From: Rhynchopus euleeides
Lineage: Eukaryota > Euglenozoa > Diplonemea > Diplonemida > Diplonemidae
Reading direction: 5' to 3'
Assembly: GCA_963210315.1 (NCBI GenBank)
Contig: OY723275.1
Coordinates: 682,001-746,000, forward strand
DNA: 64,000 nt
The stretch's first letter is position 1. Each line of letters begins with the position of its first letter. Of this stretch, positions 46,701 through 57,076 are shown piece by piece. The translations under genes were made by a program, and so were the position numbers. Under the pieces are notes generated by a model. That model was given only the letters and a program-made list of their open reading frames with translations. It did not search any database and had not been told where the DNA came from.

Positions 46701-49700
46701 TGCTGCACGTCGCTGCAGGCCGTGCCGGAGAACCCGGGGTAGCACACACACCCTGCGGTGCCGTCGGGCCGCTCTCCGCAGTAGCCCTGCACGCAGTGTT
46801 CGGCGCAGAGGGGTGTCGCGCACATGTCGCTGCCCCACCCTGCGGAGCACTCGCAGCGGTCGGGCGCAGTGCCTCCGCCAGCAACGCAGGCCCCCCGGTG
46901 GCTGCAGTGTGACAGCGCCGCGCAGGCCTCGGTGGCGGCGGGTGCGGCGAACCGCACCGCAGCCTCCACCTCCGGCAGCTCGCAGGAGGCCGAGGCGTTG
47001 CGGGGGCTGGGGCAGAGGCATTTGCCTGGGGCGTAGCAGGCCCCGCCGAGGAAGCACCCCGACACCCGGTCCGACGAGCAGTGCCTCTGGTTCAGCATGA
47101 ACTCGGATGTGGCAGCGGCGTCGCGCAGCAGGGCGAAGTCCATCCGGCACGGCATGCAGAAGGGCTCCGGTTGGGCGTCGCACAGCGGGATGGCCTGCGT
47201 GGTGCCCTCTACAAAGTATGTGTGGCTGGGAGGCAGGGCGAATGTGGGGCTGAGCGACCCCGCGGAGTAGATAGGCACTGTGCTGCCGGAGGTGGTGCGC
47301 CACCTCTCGCCGAAGGCGTGGTAGTCTGCCATCACGTTCTTCAGAGGGCCCCCCTCGGGGTAGTGCCCCGTGATGTCGTTGCCGGGTATGCCGTCCAGCG
47401 ATGCGAACATCCCCTCCCGTTGGTCGAAGTGCTGGATCTCCACCGCAAGGAGGAGGTCGATGTAGAAGAGCTGCAGGGGCTCGGCCCACACCACCGCCAC
47501 CTTGGCGCGCACACTGCTGTCGCGGATGAAGATGACAGTCTCGTGGAACATCTCGGCTGTGTATACAGCAGTGTGGCTTTCGGGGAACCCACCACCCGCC
47601 TCGTTGTCGAAGACACGGTGCTGCCACGACAGCCCTGCAGAGGAGAAGGGCATCCCGTTGACGAGCACATGGATGGCGGGCCTGGGGCAGGGTGCTGCCG
47701 CACCAGGGGGTGCGGCGGCAAATGCCTGTGCGCAGGAGAGGTTCTGCCTGACGAAGACGTCCACCTTCACGGAGTTGTGCTGCAGCGAGACGGCGTCGAT
47801 GATAGACACACCGCGCCACGGTAGGTATGCCTTGGAGGCCTCTGTGAGGAACGGTTTGCCGGAGCGGGAGCGCGCCCGCAGCATGGTGTACGTCCCACAC
47901 CCCAGGTGCCTGAACCACGTCCCGTCCCACGTGACGACGTGGCCCAGCCCGAAAGCGGATGCATCCCCCCATGTCGGGGTCTGGCAGTACCGCCCTGTGT
48001 AGCCGGTGGCACATCTGCAGGAAGTCGTCTGGTGTTGGTCCTCCACACAGATGCCCTGCCCGCTGCAGTCGCATGCGGGGGTGTCGCAGGTGCCGGCCGC
48101 CTCGTTGTACAGCCAGCCCTCGAAGCAGATGCGTGTGCTGCCCACTTCGAAGCCCTTTGCAATGGGTGCGGCGGCGGTGTCTGGGATGCAGGGGCACGCC
48201 GTGTCGCGCACCGCCTTGGAGTGGATGGTGGTGCGCAGTGTGTTGTACGTCAGGCGCCCGAGGCTCTCCTCGCGTATCTCGCTCACACGCTGCTGTACCC
48301 CGAGGAGGGCGTGGCAGGAGTAGAGGCCCAGCACGCACTGCAGCAGGGTGTCGGTGCACCCCACCACAGGCTTGGTGCAGTCGCTGTAGCATGCCATTGC
48401 CGCATTGCAGCACCCCCACAGAGCGAGGTCGCTTGTCATGTCGGGGTCGACAACCCAGTGCACGCAAGATGGGGCGTTGGGCTGCGTGCTGGCAAGGAGG
48501 ACGTCGTCTGCGTATGTCATGTGCGGCCTGACCTGCTGCTGCATGGAGGTGCCCAGGGGGCACTCCGCGTGGGCGTAGGGCTGTGGCAGGGCCTCCTTCA
48601 CCTTGTGCTCGAGGGACAGCTGGCAGGGGTGCAGCAGCACGCTGGAGACAGACCCCACGACGCAGGGCACCACATACTGCGAGAGCACGAGCCAGATGGC
48701 GTCGCGCTGGTGGTTGACACAGGAGCTCTCGCAGCCGCACTCCACACGGGCCTGCTCGTAGGCCTTGCGGTGGATGGGCACAATGATGGCGACGTACCAC
48801 TCGACGTAGGCGAGGGTACGTGACTCCAGCTGGTTGAGCAGCGTTGAGTTGCAGCACCTGCTCTCGCTCTCGCAGCATGGGATCTGCTTGGAAAGCGCTG
48901 CGCTGACGGCAGCGTACTCTGTCTTCTTCGCAACGGCCTCCTCCCGAAGGGTCTGGTTCAGCACGAGGTTCAGCGACAGAAACTGCTGCATGCAGTCCCA
49001 CCGCAGGTCTCTCTTGTTCTCCCGCTCCAGCCTGCAGGCACAGGCGTAGTTAGCTGCAAGGGCATCTGGCACCCACGGCAGTGAATACATCTCAGTGCAG
49101 GTGCGCACAGGTGTCTCTGTGATGGTCGGGCTCACGGACTCCGTGCGGCTCACCGATCCCGTGAGGGTCAGCGACACAGTCTTGCTGGCAGGCTGTGTTG
49201 GTGCTGGTGTCGGGAGCTGGAGAAGGTGTCGGAACGACTTTGGAGCATCTGGGCGTACCCGTATGGTCTGCGGATCCACTGTGCGCATGCAATGAGAGCA
49301 GGGCTTGCCGCTGTCGCTGAGGCACACGGCGCTGCAGTTGAGATAGCTCACAGTCGTGATGGTGTCGTGGAAGTCATCTGCATCCACAAACCCGATATAA
49401 CACTCGCTCTGCTTGAAAAACGCCTTCTGCAGTGTGCAGGGGTGCCCCACCTTCGCTGGGCTGTAGGCGCCGCCCTGCAGCGCTGCCGGGAGGCACTCCC
49501 CAGTCAGCGCACACCACCCACACCCGCCACGCCTGCGGCACCCATGGCACGTCGTCTCCACACCACACGCAGATGACTCACAGTTGATGCCATCCCAGCC
49601 TTCGGTGCAGAGACACACATCAGGCTCGCTGCACACCCCGTGTCCGAAGCACTGCAAGCCACCCCCGCAGCTGGGGGACGAGCAGTCCTCCCCGAGCCAG

Positions 49701-52700
49701 CCCGTGTCGCATGCACAGGTCCTGGTGGTACGCGAGCAGGTGCCGTGGCGGCAGCCGAAGGGGCATAGGGCAGAGCGTATGTGCATCCCAGGCTTCGACG
49801 AGGGGAAGCAACGCACAGCTTCGCAGTCAGTGAACTCCTTCCCCGTGCACTCGAAGAGGCAGGCTGTGGTGCGCGCGCAGGAATCGCTGAAGAACCCTGT
49901 GAAGCAGGTGCAGACCTCAGGGAGCGAGCACACACCCCGCGAGCTGCAGTTCCCCACGGCACTGCACCCCGCAGTGCACTCCGTCACAAACACACCCGGC
50001 ACCGAGGACGGCACGGGCTGGGTGATATAGCCACTCATACATCTGTCGCAGTTGGGCCCCGTCAGGGGGTAGGTGCAGGTGGAGCACTGCTGCTCGTCGT
50101 AGCACTGGGGCACGCTGCAGTTCACACTCTTGCACCTGTCGCAGTTGGTCCCCGTGAAGGCGCTCATGCAGGAGCAGGTCAGCGGCTCCTCCCTCCCGAA
50201 GGCGGCGAAGACGTGCCGCAGCAGCTGCATCCTGGTGGAGAAGCCCCACTGCAGCACCATGCTCAGCGAGCTCTGCACGTTGTCCACCCTGACACGCTCC
50301 TCCGTGGTGTAGTTGCCCCTGCCGAGGTAGTCACGCAGGTGCGTCTGCTCCACGGTGACGGACACGGGGTTCTCGACGGTGCTGCCGGGCGAGAGGAACA
50401 CCGCATGCATCTGGGGTGCCCCTGTGCTGAACTCATCGATGGCGCCCTCGTAGGTTGCCAGGATGTTGCCCAGCACAGGGTAATTGTTAATGACAAACAG
50501 GCGCTGCGAGGTATCATATGCGCGGGGCACCGAAGAGTTGGCGTAGTGCCCTCCGAACAGCAGGTAGAACTTCTCGGGGCTCTCCAGCCCACTGCGCTGC
50601 CGCACGTGCACCACTGACACGCCGTGGACATACTCCGAAGCCACTTCCCACAGCACCCCGCCCATGAAGAGCGGCCAGCTCTGCTGCTTGGTGCCCCCCG
50701 AAATGAACAGCGACTTGCACTCCGGAATGCGGAGGAGGCACACTTGGAAAAACCCATAGCGGTTGAAGGTGCTCACAGGCACGTAGGTGCTGTTGACGTA
50801 CCGCAACCCTGTGCCCTCTGCGAGGTAGTGCCGTGAGGAGGATGCCTCTTGGATGATGTCAAACTTTGCGAAAAACGTCGGGTCGAGCATCCCGAGCGAC
50901 AGCAGGTCGGCGTTGATCTCCGACTGAGGCTGCAGGTAGTAGCTCGACATACCCGACGCATTGGCCATGATGTTCGTCACCGCATCCATCACAATGTAGT
51001 CGACAGCCAGCTCACCCCCCTGCTCCACTTTGGCCGTCACTTTGTTCCACGCACCCCAGCGCAGCCAAGAGAAGGGAAGCTCCACCCCAACTGCGAGGCT
51101 TATCTCATCCAGCGTGCCTGCCAGCCTGTTGTTGATGTAGTAATTCACCGTCACCGGCCTGCCGCTGGGGTTTGTGAACAGGAAGGTCACGGAAAACCTG
51201 CTCCCCGACGAGAACACGCGCTGCAGGGGGAGGGGGCAGACGCTGACAAACCGGAACGCATTCACCTGCGGGATGTAGCACAGCTCGGTGCTGTCCCACC
51301 GCCCCCCTGTAGACACACATGTCGACTCCGTTGTCACGTTGTAGTCGTAATAACCAGGACCCAGGTCAGGGACACGCCAGCAGTGGCCCGTCACGTTAGC
51401 CTGCGGCAGGTAGAACGACACAGACATGGGGCTGAACTCGCTGGGTCCAAGACCTTTGAGCAGCTCGTCGGGGGTGACGTCTGGCCCTGCGATGCTGCCA
51501 GGCATGTCCTGCGGCAGCGACTGCGCTGTGAGCTGCAGCGCTGGGTGGAACACCTTGCGCAGGGCAGGCTTTGTGAACTCGCGGCTGCTCCCGTCGGGCG
51601 TGCCGAGCTGCCACAGCAGGCGGTACCCCGCATTGGACGGCGACGAGCAGAGGCTGTGCCCCGCATTCCAATCCGCACCGCACGACGCCGACTCGCAGGC
51701 ACGCCTCTGGCAGGAGAAGCCGCGGTACCCCGCAAAACATTTGCACTTCCCATCGGAGTCGCACACGCCCTTCCCCGAGCAGGTGAAGAGGCTGTGACAG
51801 TACGTCGCACAGCTGGGCCACGGGTAATACTCGGGGAGACACTTCTGGCAGAACATCCCGGACCGCTTCCCCGTGCACTGGCAGACCCCATTCTCGGAGC
51901 AGGGCTCGTCCTTATCGATCCCGACACAGCCGCAGGTCTGCGAACACGCCTCCTTGTCAAACCCGCTGCTCGCCGCTGCCGGAGGGTACGTCAGCAGGCG
52001 GGGTTTGGGGAAGGCCTTGATGGAGCACCTGTCGCACCACATCCCACCCCTCACCCCACACCCCACGCAGTACGCAGTCGTCACACTGCTCGTTGCAAAC
52101 CCCGCCATCTCAGAGCTCTGCCTCAGCCTCTCTGAGGTCACCAGACCCCAGTGCACGAACACCGCAACGGGCGCCCCATCCCCCGCCTGCAGGGTGGGCG
52201 TCCGCAGCACCTCGCTGGTGCTGTCGACCTTCGTGGCGTGCAAGATGGTGTCGCTGAAGAGGCGGCTCTTCCCTGAGGGGCGCCCGATGCCATACACCAC
52301 GCTCTGCCGCTTCCCAATGAGGGTGACGTGGCGCATGCGGATGGACACCTCAGTGCCGCGGAAGGCAACCTCATCCTCCGTGTCGCGCGCCACAAAAGGC
52401 GACCCGTAGCGCCCGCCGAACTGCAGCCATGCGCCGGGCCCAGCATCCACCTCGAGGGTGAGGATGAAAACCGCCCCGTTGAGCCACCCGCTCCACACCA
52501 CGCCTGTCGTACTGCCGTGGCGCACCGCCTGCGGCGCAACCCCGCCCTCACGGTGGACACCCAACAGAGGCCTGCAGCCCGCCTCCCCACTGCAGATCTC
52601 GAAGAGGCCCCACGCATCGAAGGTGTCCTCCCCGCCGTCGTGCCATGCGTGGCTGTCCTCATTCCAGTCGTGCGAGCGGGAGAAGGTCTCCCCAGGGGGG

Positions 52701-55700
52701 TCGGCCCACAGGCGGGGGTCGCCAAGGCCGTAGAGGAAGGCGTGGCGGAACAGCTCTGAAGGGGACTCCTGGTTGTAGCAGGTGCCGAGGCTGTTGCACT
52801 GCACCTCGGGGGTGCGGCAGTCGCGCCTCTCGCAGCTCGCCCCGGCGAAGCCGCTGCGGCAGATGCAGTCGCCGTAGCCGTTGCACTGCCCCCTCCCCAG
52901 GCAGGTTACCTCAGCATCGCAGTACCTATCGCAGGTCGTGTCGGGGTAATGCGAGGCAACGCAGAACTCACACATCGCCCCGGTGAAATTCTGCGGGCAG
53001 TCGCACGCTCCTGACGCATCGCAGACCCCCCCGCTGAAGCATCGGCATGGCTGTGTGCAGTCCCCCGGTGGGTAAGCGGGGGACAGCCCCGCTGCGCTGG
53101 GGGCACACGCGTGGCACACCGGGTCACCCATGTCGGACCACACCGGCCCCTCTGTCGAGTTGGAGGCGCACTCGCAGGAGAACTCCGGGATGCTGTACAG
53201 CAGCTGCATGGCATACGCCGCTGTGTCCTCCGCACGCCCCCCTGCGCCGAACACCACCACCAGATGCTGCGACCACAGCGGGGCGGAGAGGGAGATCTGC
53301 CGGTCGCCCTGCTCCGAAATACGCTTGCTCTCAGAGGTTTCGAAGTCTGGAGGGGAAGCAACCCACTCCAAAACCGACCCGGGCACCACTGTGTAGGATA
53401 CAGAGGGGGCATGCACCGCCGCCGTGTCCCTGTTGTGCGACACAGAGAGCTGCCTTAGGTAGGGCGTGCTGAACCTCTCCGAGGCACCGTAGGCAACAAA
53501 GAAAGGATCGTCCTCATCCAGACGGCGGGCATCCGCCTCCAACCCGACAGGGATGTTGGGGGCGGTGTGTTCGGTGCGTTCGTCAGAGGCGTAGTCCGCT
53601 GCCCAGAGGAGGCGCGCCTTCACAGAGCCCTCCCCGGTGTAGGGGGTGTGGTGTATATCTGTTCGGATTGCGGTCCTCTCGGAGGGGTCGAAGAGAAGCT
53701 CGTCGGCATCCTCCTCGGAAAACCCCGTCTGGTTTACACTCAGGGCGAACACCCCCGGGGTGACCCAGGAGGAGGTGACGTTGTAGGTGGTCTCCCCCAG
53801 GGAGACCAACCCCCACCTCCGGTGTCTCGGGCCTGCCCCGGAGTCCCCTCCGTGCGACACCTGAGTCAGGGCGTCCCCAAGAGGGACGCAGTGGTATGGC
53901 TCCCCTTCGAAGAACCCACCCCGGATGTCATCGAATGTGACCCCGCCGAGGCGGACCTCACGGAGCCACTCCGTGTCGGGGCACAGCTTATACCACCCGA
54001 AGAGGTTCACCCCCAGGTGCCCCTCCGACACAAGCGTGAGGTGGTCAGCCTCCTGAGAAGCCTGTGTCAGGACTTCCCCCGGCTGTTCGCTGCTTCTCCC
54101 GCTGTCCGCCTCCGGGGTGAGGGAGGCCTCGGGGAAGGTGGGAGGAGGTGGTGCACCGGCGGAGGGTGGTTGGGATTCATCCGTGTCGTCATCGCCGTAG
54201 GGTGTGCCCCGGAGGGCGTGGGGGAAGCGTGGGGGGAATCGGGCCACCTCGACCATCCATCTGTGGGGTTCATAGAGGGGGTTTCCAAACCCCTGGGACC
54301 CGGTGATGTGCATCTCCTCCGTGGAGGTGTTGGCGATTCCGGTGAAGCAGGTGCCCCACCTCCCGCAGGTGCGTTTGGAGCAGGTCTCCAGCTGGCAGAA
54401 CTTCCCGGAGAATCCCTCGTCGCAGAGGCAGCGGAAGGACCGGATGGAGAGATCCTCCTGGCAGTTGCCCCTCCCGTAGCAGAAGCAGGGAAGGCTGGGC
54501 CTCTCTGTGAGGGATATCGTGGTGGTCTTCGAGAAGGGGCGTGTCGCAGTCGGGGGGATCACTGTGGGAGACGAGGTGTACGTCAGGGATTCTGTGAGGG
54601 AGTCCGTCGGAGTCTCCGTCTCGGTCAGCGATGCGGTGGCGGTGGGGTAGTGCGTCACACTCTCCGTCTCCGTCGTGTTGGGGTAGGGGAGTGAGTCCCC
54701 CAGAGGGTCGACGTACCCTGCGTGGTATGACGTCCCGTTGGTGGAAACGACGACGCGGTAACCCGTGGGGTCGATCGACTCCTCCCCGAACCCCGGGGGG
54801 GATGTGAAGTTCGACGCCCGAAACACCAGCACATCGCAGGGGTAGATCCGGTAGTTATAATTTGACAGATCGCTGCTGCTCACCGTCAGCAGCCCTTCAA
54901 ACCACACCCCGCTCAGCACGCTCGAGGCTGACACGCCAGACCCCGACCCGGAGTAGCCCGGGGATACCAGCTCGATCGCCACATCCCCATTCCCATGCGA
55001 CCACCCCTTCGCCGTTGGGAACTGCACCGAGATGTTAAAATCCCCCTCCAGAGCCACGGTGAACTCCATCTCAAACAGAAGCGTCACCCCTGGATAGGAC
55101 AGCACGCTCCGATCTGCCGGGGTGTAGCCTGAGGCCACCTCTGCGGAGGTGAGCGGACCGGCAGGCCGTATCGAGATGCGGCGCAGCGCTGTGGTGGAGG
55201 AGGAGTCCTGCGCGGAGATGGCACCGCACATGGTGTTGGCGTCGGGGCAGAGGACCTGCCCCCATGCGGTTGTGGTGATGTTCGCCGCAGACCCATCCCC
55301 GGAGCACCGGAGGGTCTCCTCTGTGGTCCAGCCGGATGCCTGCGAGGTTGGGACTGTGATGTACAACATCCACTTCCGCTTCCCAAAGTAGTAGCTCTGC
55401 CCGCAGCAGGTTCTGACACAGACAGCGCCGTAGTCATCTGAATCAACGCAGCGCCCTCCGATCCCATAGTGTTCGATGGTGTAATCTCTCTGGGGCAAAG
55501 CGGTTTCATCAGAGCAGACCTTATGCGGCCTCACCACAGGGCAGTAGTTCAGCTCTGCGTTGTACGACCCATACTTTGCCAGATCGAATATGTCAGAGAA
55601 TGGCGCAGGTGTGGGAGAGAGCACCTCTGCATTGCAAACACCCTTCGCACCTCCGGTGAAAGTGCACTGGTATTTAAACCGCCCGGTGTTCTTCCGGACC

Positions 55701-57076
55701 TCCGGCGATGCGGCAGACCCGGTTGCCAGCGGGTTGCAGAATTCGAGATAGGTGTCGTTCCCGGCGAGGGAGCTGCACTCCCGGAAGAAGTCACACCCCT
55801 TTCCCTTGCCCCACGCGAGATCCTGGACATGCGTGTCGTATATCGTGACGTAGCCAGACGGGAGAGGGGAATCTGTCCCATTCGACAGCGACTGGAAATA
55901 TCCAAGGGTTAGACCTGAGAGTGGCAGGGGGTTTCCCAGGTCGAGATCCGTGTCGATCTGCGACATCACCTCCGTGTTGAACAGACGCTTCTCCCAGTGG
56001 CTCGACACCGCCGACACCTCAGAGTCCTCCAGCAGGAGGAAGGCATCTCCGCTCCCGATGGAGTCGCACGCGAGATGCCTCCGCGCGAAGGCCAGCGTTT
56101 CTGCCATATCCCTCACCAGAGGGCTCCGGTCTGCCCCCCAGGGGGTGTTCCAATACATGCTGGAGAACCCCATGATGTGGAGCAGGTCGTGCAGCAGGCT
56201 CTTCTCCAGCTGATACACCTCATGCACCCTCCTCCTCCCAAGGAATGCGGGGTTGATGTTGAGGAAGGCGAGCCGCGGCAGCCCTGCATCCATATCTACG
56301 GCACAGACACCCCCCCAGGAGGCGGTGTGGCGCGAAGCCTCTGGCTGAGGCAGGAGAGTTACTAAGAGGATCATATCAACGCCTAACGTGGAATCGTCAG
56401 CTCGCGTGGGCAGCAGGGCTGACCCCGCCACGGTGTTAAGCGCCTCCTGCACCCAGCTGTCCTTCAGGTTGATGTGCCCGCATGTGTCAGGCGCTCCGCC
56501 GACCCACATCCCACCGGCAGAGGCACCCGAGGGGTCCCACAGGTTCAGCTGCGGAGATGTCGGCCTGACGCTGAAGGTATCCCCGATGACCCGTGTGGCA
56601 GATGGCAGGGTCTGATCCAGGAGGGTCCGGAGGGCGTCGTTATCGAGGTTAGCCTGGACGTCTGACTCAGAGCATGTTGCCTTCCCGGTGCCCAGTGGGT
56701 TGTCGACGAGCTCCCCGGGATAGGTGCAGCTGTAGTTCGCGCCGAGGTATGCCTGGTGGATCCAGAAGCCCCGGTTTGACACGGTGTCCGCTGCAAGGGA
56801 GACCCGGCGCCGCACGACAGACCCGGTGAATTTGGAAGCGACGGACGTGTGGAGGCAGTCACCCCCTGAGACATCCCGGAAGAACACCGCGGCGAGCAGC
56901 AAGATGATGCGCGACACGACCCCACCCCCACCGAGCCTCCCGACTGGCGCATCCCGGCAGGCAGGATGTGAGGCGGCTGCTGGGTGGCATCGTATTCTTC
57001 GCATGCACTGCCCCTCAGGCACAGCGGGGGCCCCGGGTATGAAGCACACCCGGGGTGCCTTGCGGCCCCCAGGCAT
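43781..57076 (-). CDS. 4431-residue surface protein: leishmanolysin-like N-terminus, EGF modules, GPS-like site, single membrane span
   Basis: One 13.3-kb exon, ATG at 57076. An N-terminal signal segment is near residues 53-71 (VVSRIILLLAAVFFRDVSG). Residues about 80-600 match peptidase family M8 (leishmanolysin/gp63): HDLLHIMGFS (H296, H300), a third His in SHWEKRLFNTEVM (H360) and Met371 as Met-turn. The catalytic Glu of HExxH is Asp297 (codon GAC). A Ser/Thr-rich linker (SLTETETPTDSLTESLT) and many Cys-rich EGF-like modules follow (for example CRCFSGGVCDASGACDCPQN, CDCSGQGICVEDQ). The membrane-proximal part contains a REJ/GAIN-like region and a GPS-like block (CVYWEGQW...TYACPVSHFSMFAVAF). 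A single span lies near residue 4200 (LASLGSAAGLCVIFVVVQFV), followed by a roughly 200-residue charged, coiled-coil and acidic cytoplasmic tail. Likely an adhesion or receptor protein; protease activity is doubtful. Confidence 0.9.
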   Translation of the reverse strand: MPGGRKAPRVCFIPGAPAVPEGQCMRRIRCHPAAASHPACRDAPVGRLGGGGVVSRIILLLAAVFFRDVSGGDCLHTSVASKFTGSVVRRRVSLAADTVSNRGFWIHQAYLGANYSCTYPGELVDNPLGTGKATCSESDVQANLDNDALRTLLDQTLPSATRVIGDTFSVRPTSPQLNLWDPSGASAGGMWVGGAPDTCGHINLKDSWVQEALNTVAGSALLPTRADDSTLGVDMILLVTLLPQPEASRHTASWGGVCAVDMDAGLPRLAFLNINPAFLGRRRVHEVYQLEKSLLHDLLHIMGFSSMYWNTPWGADRSPLVRDMAETLAFARRHLACDSIGSGDAFLLLEDSEVSAVSSHWEKRLFNTEVMSQIDTDLDLGNPLPLSGLTLGYFQSLSNGTDSPLPSGYVTIYDTHVQDLAWGKGKGCDFFRECSSLAGNDTYLEFCNPLATGSAASPEVRKNTGRFKYQCTFTGGAKGVCNAEVLSPTPAPFSDIFDLAKYGSYNAELNYCPVVRPHKVCSDETALPQRDYTIEHYGIGGRCVDSDDYGAVCVRTCCGQSYYFGKRKWMLYITVPTSQASGWTTEETLRCSGDGSAANITTTAWGQVLCPDANTMCGAISAQDSSSTTALRRISIRPAGPLTSAEVASGYTPADRSVLSYPGVTLLFEMEFTVALEGDFNISVQFPTAKGWSHGNGDVAIELVSPGYSGSGSGVSASSVLSGVWFEGLLTVSSSDLSNYNYRIYPCDVLVFRASNFTSPPGFGEESIDPTGYRVVVSTNGTSYHAGYVDPLGDSLPYPNTTETESVTHYPTATASLTETETPTDSLTESLTYTSSPTVIPPTATRPFSKTTTISLTERPSLPCFCYGRGNCQEDLSIRSFRCLCDEGFSGKFCQLETCSKRTCGRWGTCFTGIANTSTEEMHITGSQGFGNPLYEPHRWMVEVARFPPRFPHALRGTPYGDDDTDESQPPSAGAPPPPTFPEASLTPEADSGRSSEQPGEVLTQASQEADHLTLVSEGHLGVNLFGWYKLCPDTEWLREVRLGGVTFDDIRGGFFEGEPYHCVPLGDALTQVSHGGDSGAGPRHRRWGLVSLGETTYNVTSSWVTPGVFALSVNQTGFSEEDADELLFDPSERTAIRTDIHHTPYTGEGSVKARLLWAADYASDERTEHTAPNIPVGLEADARRLDEDDPFFVAYGASERFSTPYLRQLSVSHNRDTAAVHAPSVSYTVVPGSVLEWVASPPDFETSESKRISEQGDRQISLSAPLWSQHLVVVFGAGGRAEDTAAYAMQLLYSIPEFSCECASNSTEGPVWSDMGDPVCHACAPSAAGLSPAYPPGDCTQPCRCFSGGVCDASGACDCPQNFTGAMCEFCVASHYPDTTCDRYCDAEVTCLGRGQCNGYGDCICRSGFAGASCERRDCRTPEVQCNSLGTCYNQESPSELFRHAFLYGLGDPRLWADPPGETFSRSHDWNEDSHAWHDGGEDTFDAWGLFEICSGEAGCRPLLGVHREGGVAPQAVRHGSTTGVVWSGWLNGAVFILTLEVDAGPGAWLQFGGRYGSPFVARDTEDEVAFRGTEVSIRMRHVTLIGKRQSVVYGIGRPSGKSRLFSDTILHATKVDSTSEVLRTPTLQAGDGAPVAVFVHWGLVTSERLRQSSEMAGFATSSVTTAYCVGCGVRGGMWCDRCSIKAFPKPRLLTYPPAAASSGFDKEACSQTCGCVGIDKDEPCSENGVCQCTGKRSGMFCQKCLPEYYPWPSCATYCHSLFTCSGKGVCDSDGKCKCFAGYRGFSCQRRACESASCGADWNAGHSLCSSPSNAGYRLLWQLGTPDGSSREFTKPALRKVFHPALQLTAQSLPQDMPGSIAGPDVTPDELLKGLGPSEFSPMSVSFYLPQANVTGHCWRVPDLGPGYYDYNVTTESTCVSTGGRWDSTELCYIPQVNAFRFVSVCPLPLQRVFSSGSRFSVTFLFTNPSGRPVTVNYYINNRLAGTLDEISLAVGVELPFSWLRWGAWNKVTAKVEQGGELAVDYIVMDAVTNIMANASGMSSYYLQPQSEINADLLSLGMLDPTFFAKFDIIQEASSSRHYLAEGTGLRYVNSTYVPVSTFNRYGFFQVCLLRIPECKSLFISGGTKQQSWPLFMGGVLWEVASEYVHGVSVVHVRQRSGLESPEKFYLLFGGHYANSSVPRAYDTSQRLFVINNYPVLGNILATYEGAIDEFSTGAPQMHAVFLSPGSTVENPVSVTVEQTHLRDYLGRGNYTTEERVRVDNVQSSLSMVLQWGFSTRMQLLRHVFAAFGREEPLTCSCMSAFTGTNCDRCKSVNCSVPQCYDEQQCSTCTYPLTGPNCDRCMSGYITQPVPSSVPGVFVTECTAGCSAVGNCSSRGVCSLPEVCTCFTGFFSDSCARTTACLFECTGKEFTDCEAVRCFPSSKPGMHIRSALCPFGCRHGTCSRTTRTCACDTGWLGEDCSSPSCGGGLQCFGHGVCSEPDVCLCTEGWDGINCESSACGVETTCHGCRRRGGCGWCALTGECLPAALQGGAYSPAKVGHPCTLQKAFFKQSECYIGFVDADDFHDTITTVSYLNCSAVCLSDSGKPCSHCMRTVDPQTIRVRPDAPKSFRHLLQLPTPAPTQPASKTVSLTLTGSVSRTESVSPTITETPVRTCTEMYSLPWVPDALAANYACACRLERENKRDLRWDCMQQFLSLNLVLNQTLREEAVAKKTEYAAVSAALSKQIPCCESESRCCNSTLLNQLESRTLAYVEWYVAIIVPIHRKAYEQARVECGCESSCVNHQRDAIWLVLSQYVVPCVVGSVSSVLLHPCQLSLEHKVKEALPQPYAHAECPLGTSMQQQVRPHMTYADDVLLASTQPNAPSCVHWVVDPDMTSDLALWGCCNAAMACYSDCTKPVVGCTDTLLQCVLGLYSCHALLGVQQRVSEIREESLGRLTYNTLRTTIHSKAVRDTACPCIPDTAAAPIAKGFEVGSTRICFEGWLYNEAAGTCDTPACDCSGQGICVEDQHQTTSCRCATGYTGRYCQTPTWGDASAFGLGHVVTWDGTWFRHLGCGTYTMLRARSRSGKPFLTEASKAYLPWRGVSIIDAVSLQHNSVKVDVFVRQNLSCAQAFAAAPPGAAAPCPRPAIHVLVNGMPFSSAGLSWQHRVFDNEAGGGFPESHTAVYTAEMFHETVIFIRDSSVRAKVAVVWAEPLQLFYIDLLLAVEIQHFDQREGMFASLDGIPGNDITGHYPEGGPLKNVMADYHAFGERWRTTSGSTVPIYSAGSLSPTFALPPSHTYFVEGTTQAIPLCDAQPEPFCMPCRMDFALLRDAAATSEFMLNQRHCSSDRVSGCFLGGACYAPGKCLCPSPRNASASCELPEVEAAVRFAAPAATEACAALSHCSHRGACVAGGGTAPDRCECSAGWGSDMCATPLCAEHCVQGYCGERPDGTAGCVCYPGFSGTACSDVQHCPTLWECNGHGACTDTGGCACHTGWGGDVCDVPQELPPGSCAPLMGGRWCTMPRCDCSGHGACMEEGGLPRCQCINNWYTATCQVYCVAEVTCTGHGVCSSEGLCECTSPYRTAQCDIVDPTINTQYTLRVTTRPTRHQQGKALNTIVTINGGSAIPHGFVLRWTSTPEGLFPPTSENQPSFEVSGSAFVCVSKVSIGVRDYLRTCSYRIQAELYIGVSVLSYDYIDVEIDRAPTFSHGMSVSGGTEIGGALMLRELTSLVTLDAGLWITPSPPNLYRFEVSMGSQQLPLAVNNSFEFQMDSKVQVPAPLMPCTIRTLNVSLEFYVSVKSSNGAVARMRLNITQPMLLQRVPRPEITGFLQALPQGPGHPAAVAAALFLPQRLPPAEWPWPTLEAILASMLSVMHPAGYSRSIRHTPVEMRVVLLAALVELIRMMHYPDETPACGSLVAAEAAVLNATRYEGRIQTAQAVLDAVMQSEMSNQTTLSTALSVGMLNSVAQHPVVSKKLSMYHEILARASGDVSADTVTSSVQTASAESSHRVDDVLVYTLANYPQVGKEIVVATIDPGSSRSFIVLDEASVTPNATAANLTYLNVLLESSILHAAARDPITKEPLSVVDTADSQNPIAYITFTLSREIDYTRSYNCVYWEGQWLGGAQAGVGAILPVLQLRLPISTGGVMTTTYACPVSHFSMFAVAFIQPLAVVRPSTPVPPTALPETAPPRRGVDYSVVPVVTSSNNTTTIVLASLGSAAGLCVIFVVVQFVRFRRRKKAAADMGKRKSHRRSTWMEVRQSLDLRGKISRSKFIKKQEKAKQRASHIRSEVSRNARAGEVATRQRAMKAMQEREADKEAHMGLPDQPEDVLQDDYLAQREMDVIEKAVKLEDLPKMNPARTVGTSVFVYPVQGDSESEEEEDEEGYLDQIHLDVEDADADGRTLKKGNRRRTVAKEHAVPYVDNPETVFPVLPRSQPNGPE

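Noticed and set aside
46395..49001. Minus-strand open frame of 868 codons in another frame
   Set aside because: It is a frame-shifted shadow inside the 4431-residue gene. The main frame carries EGF modules and continues on both sides.
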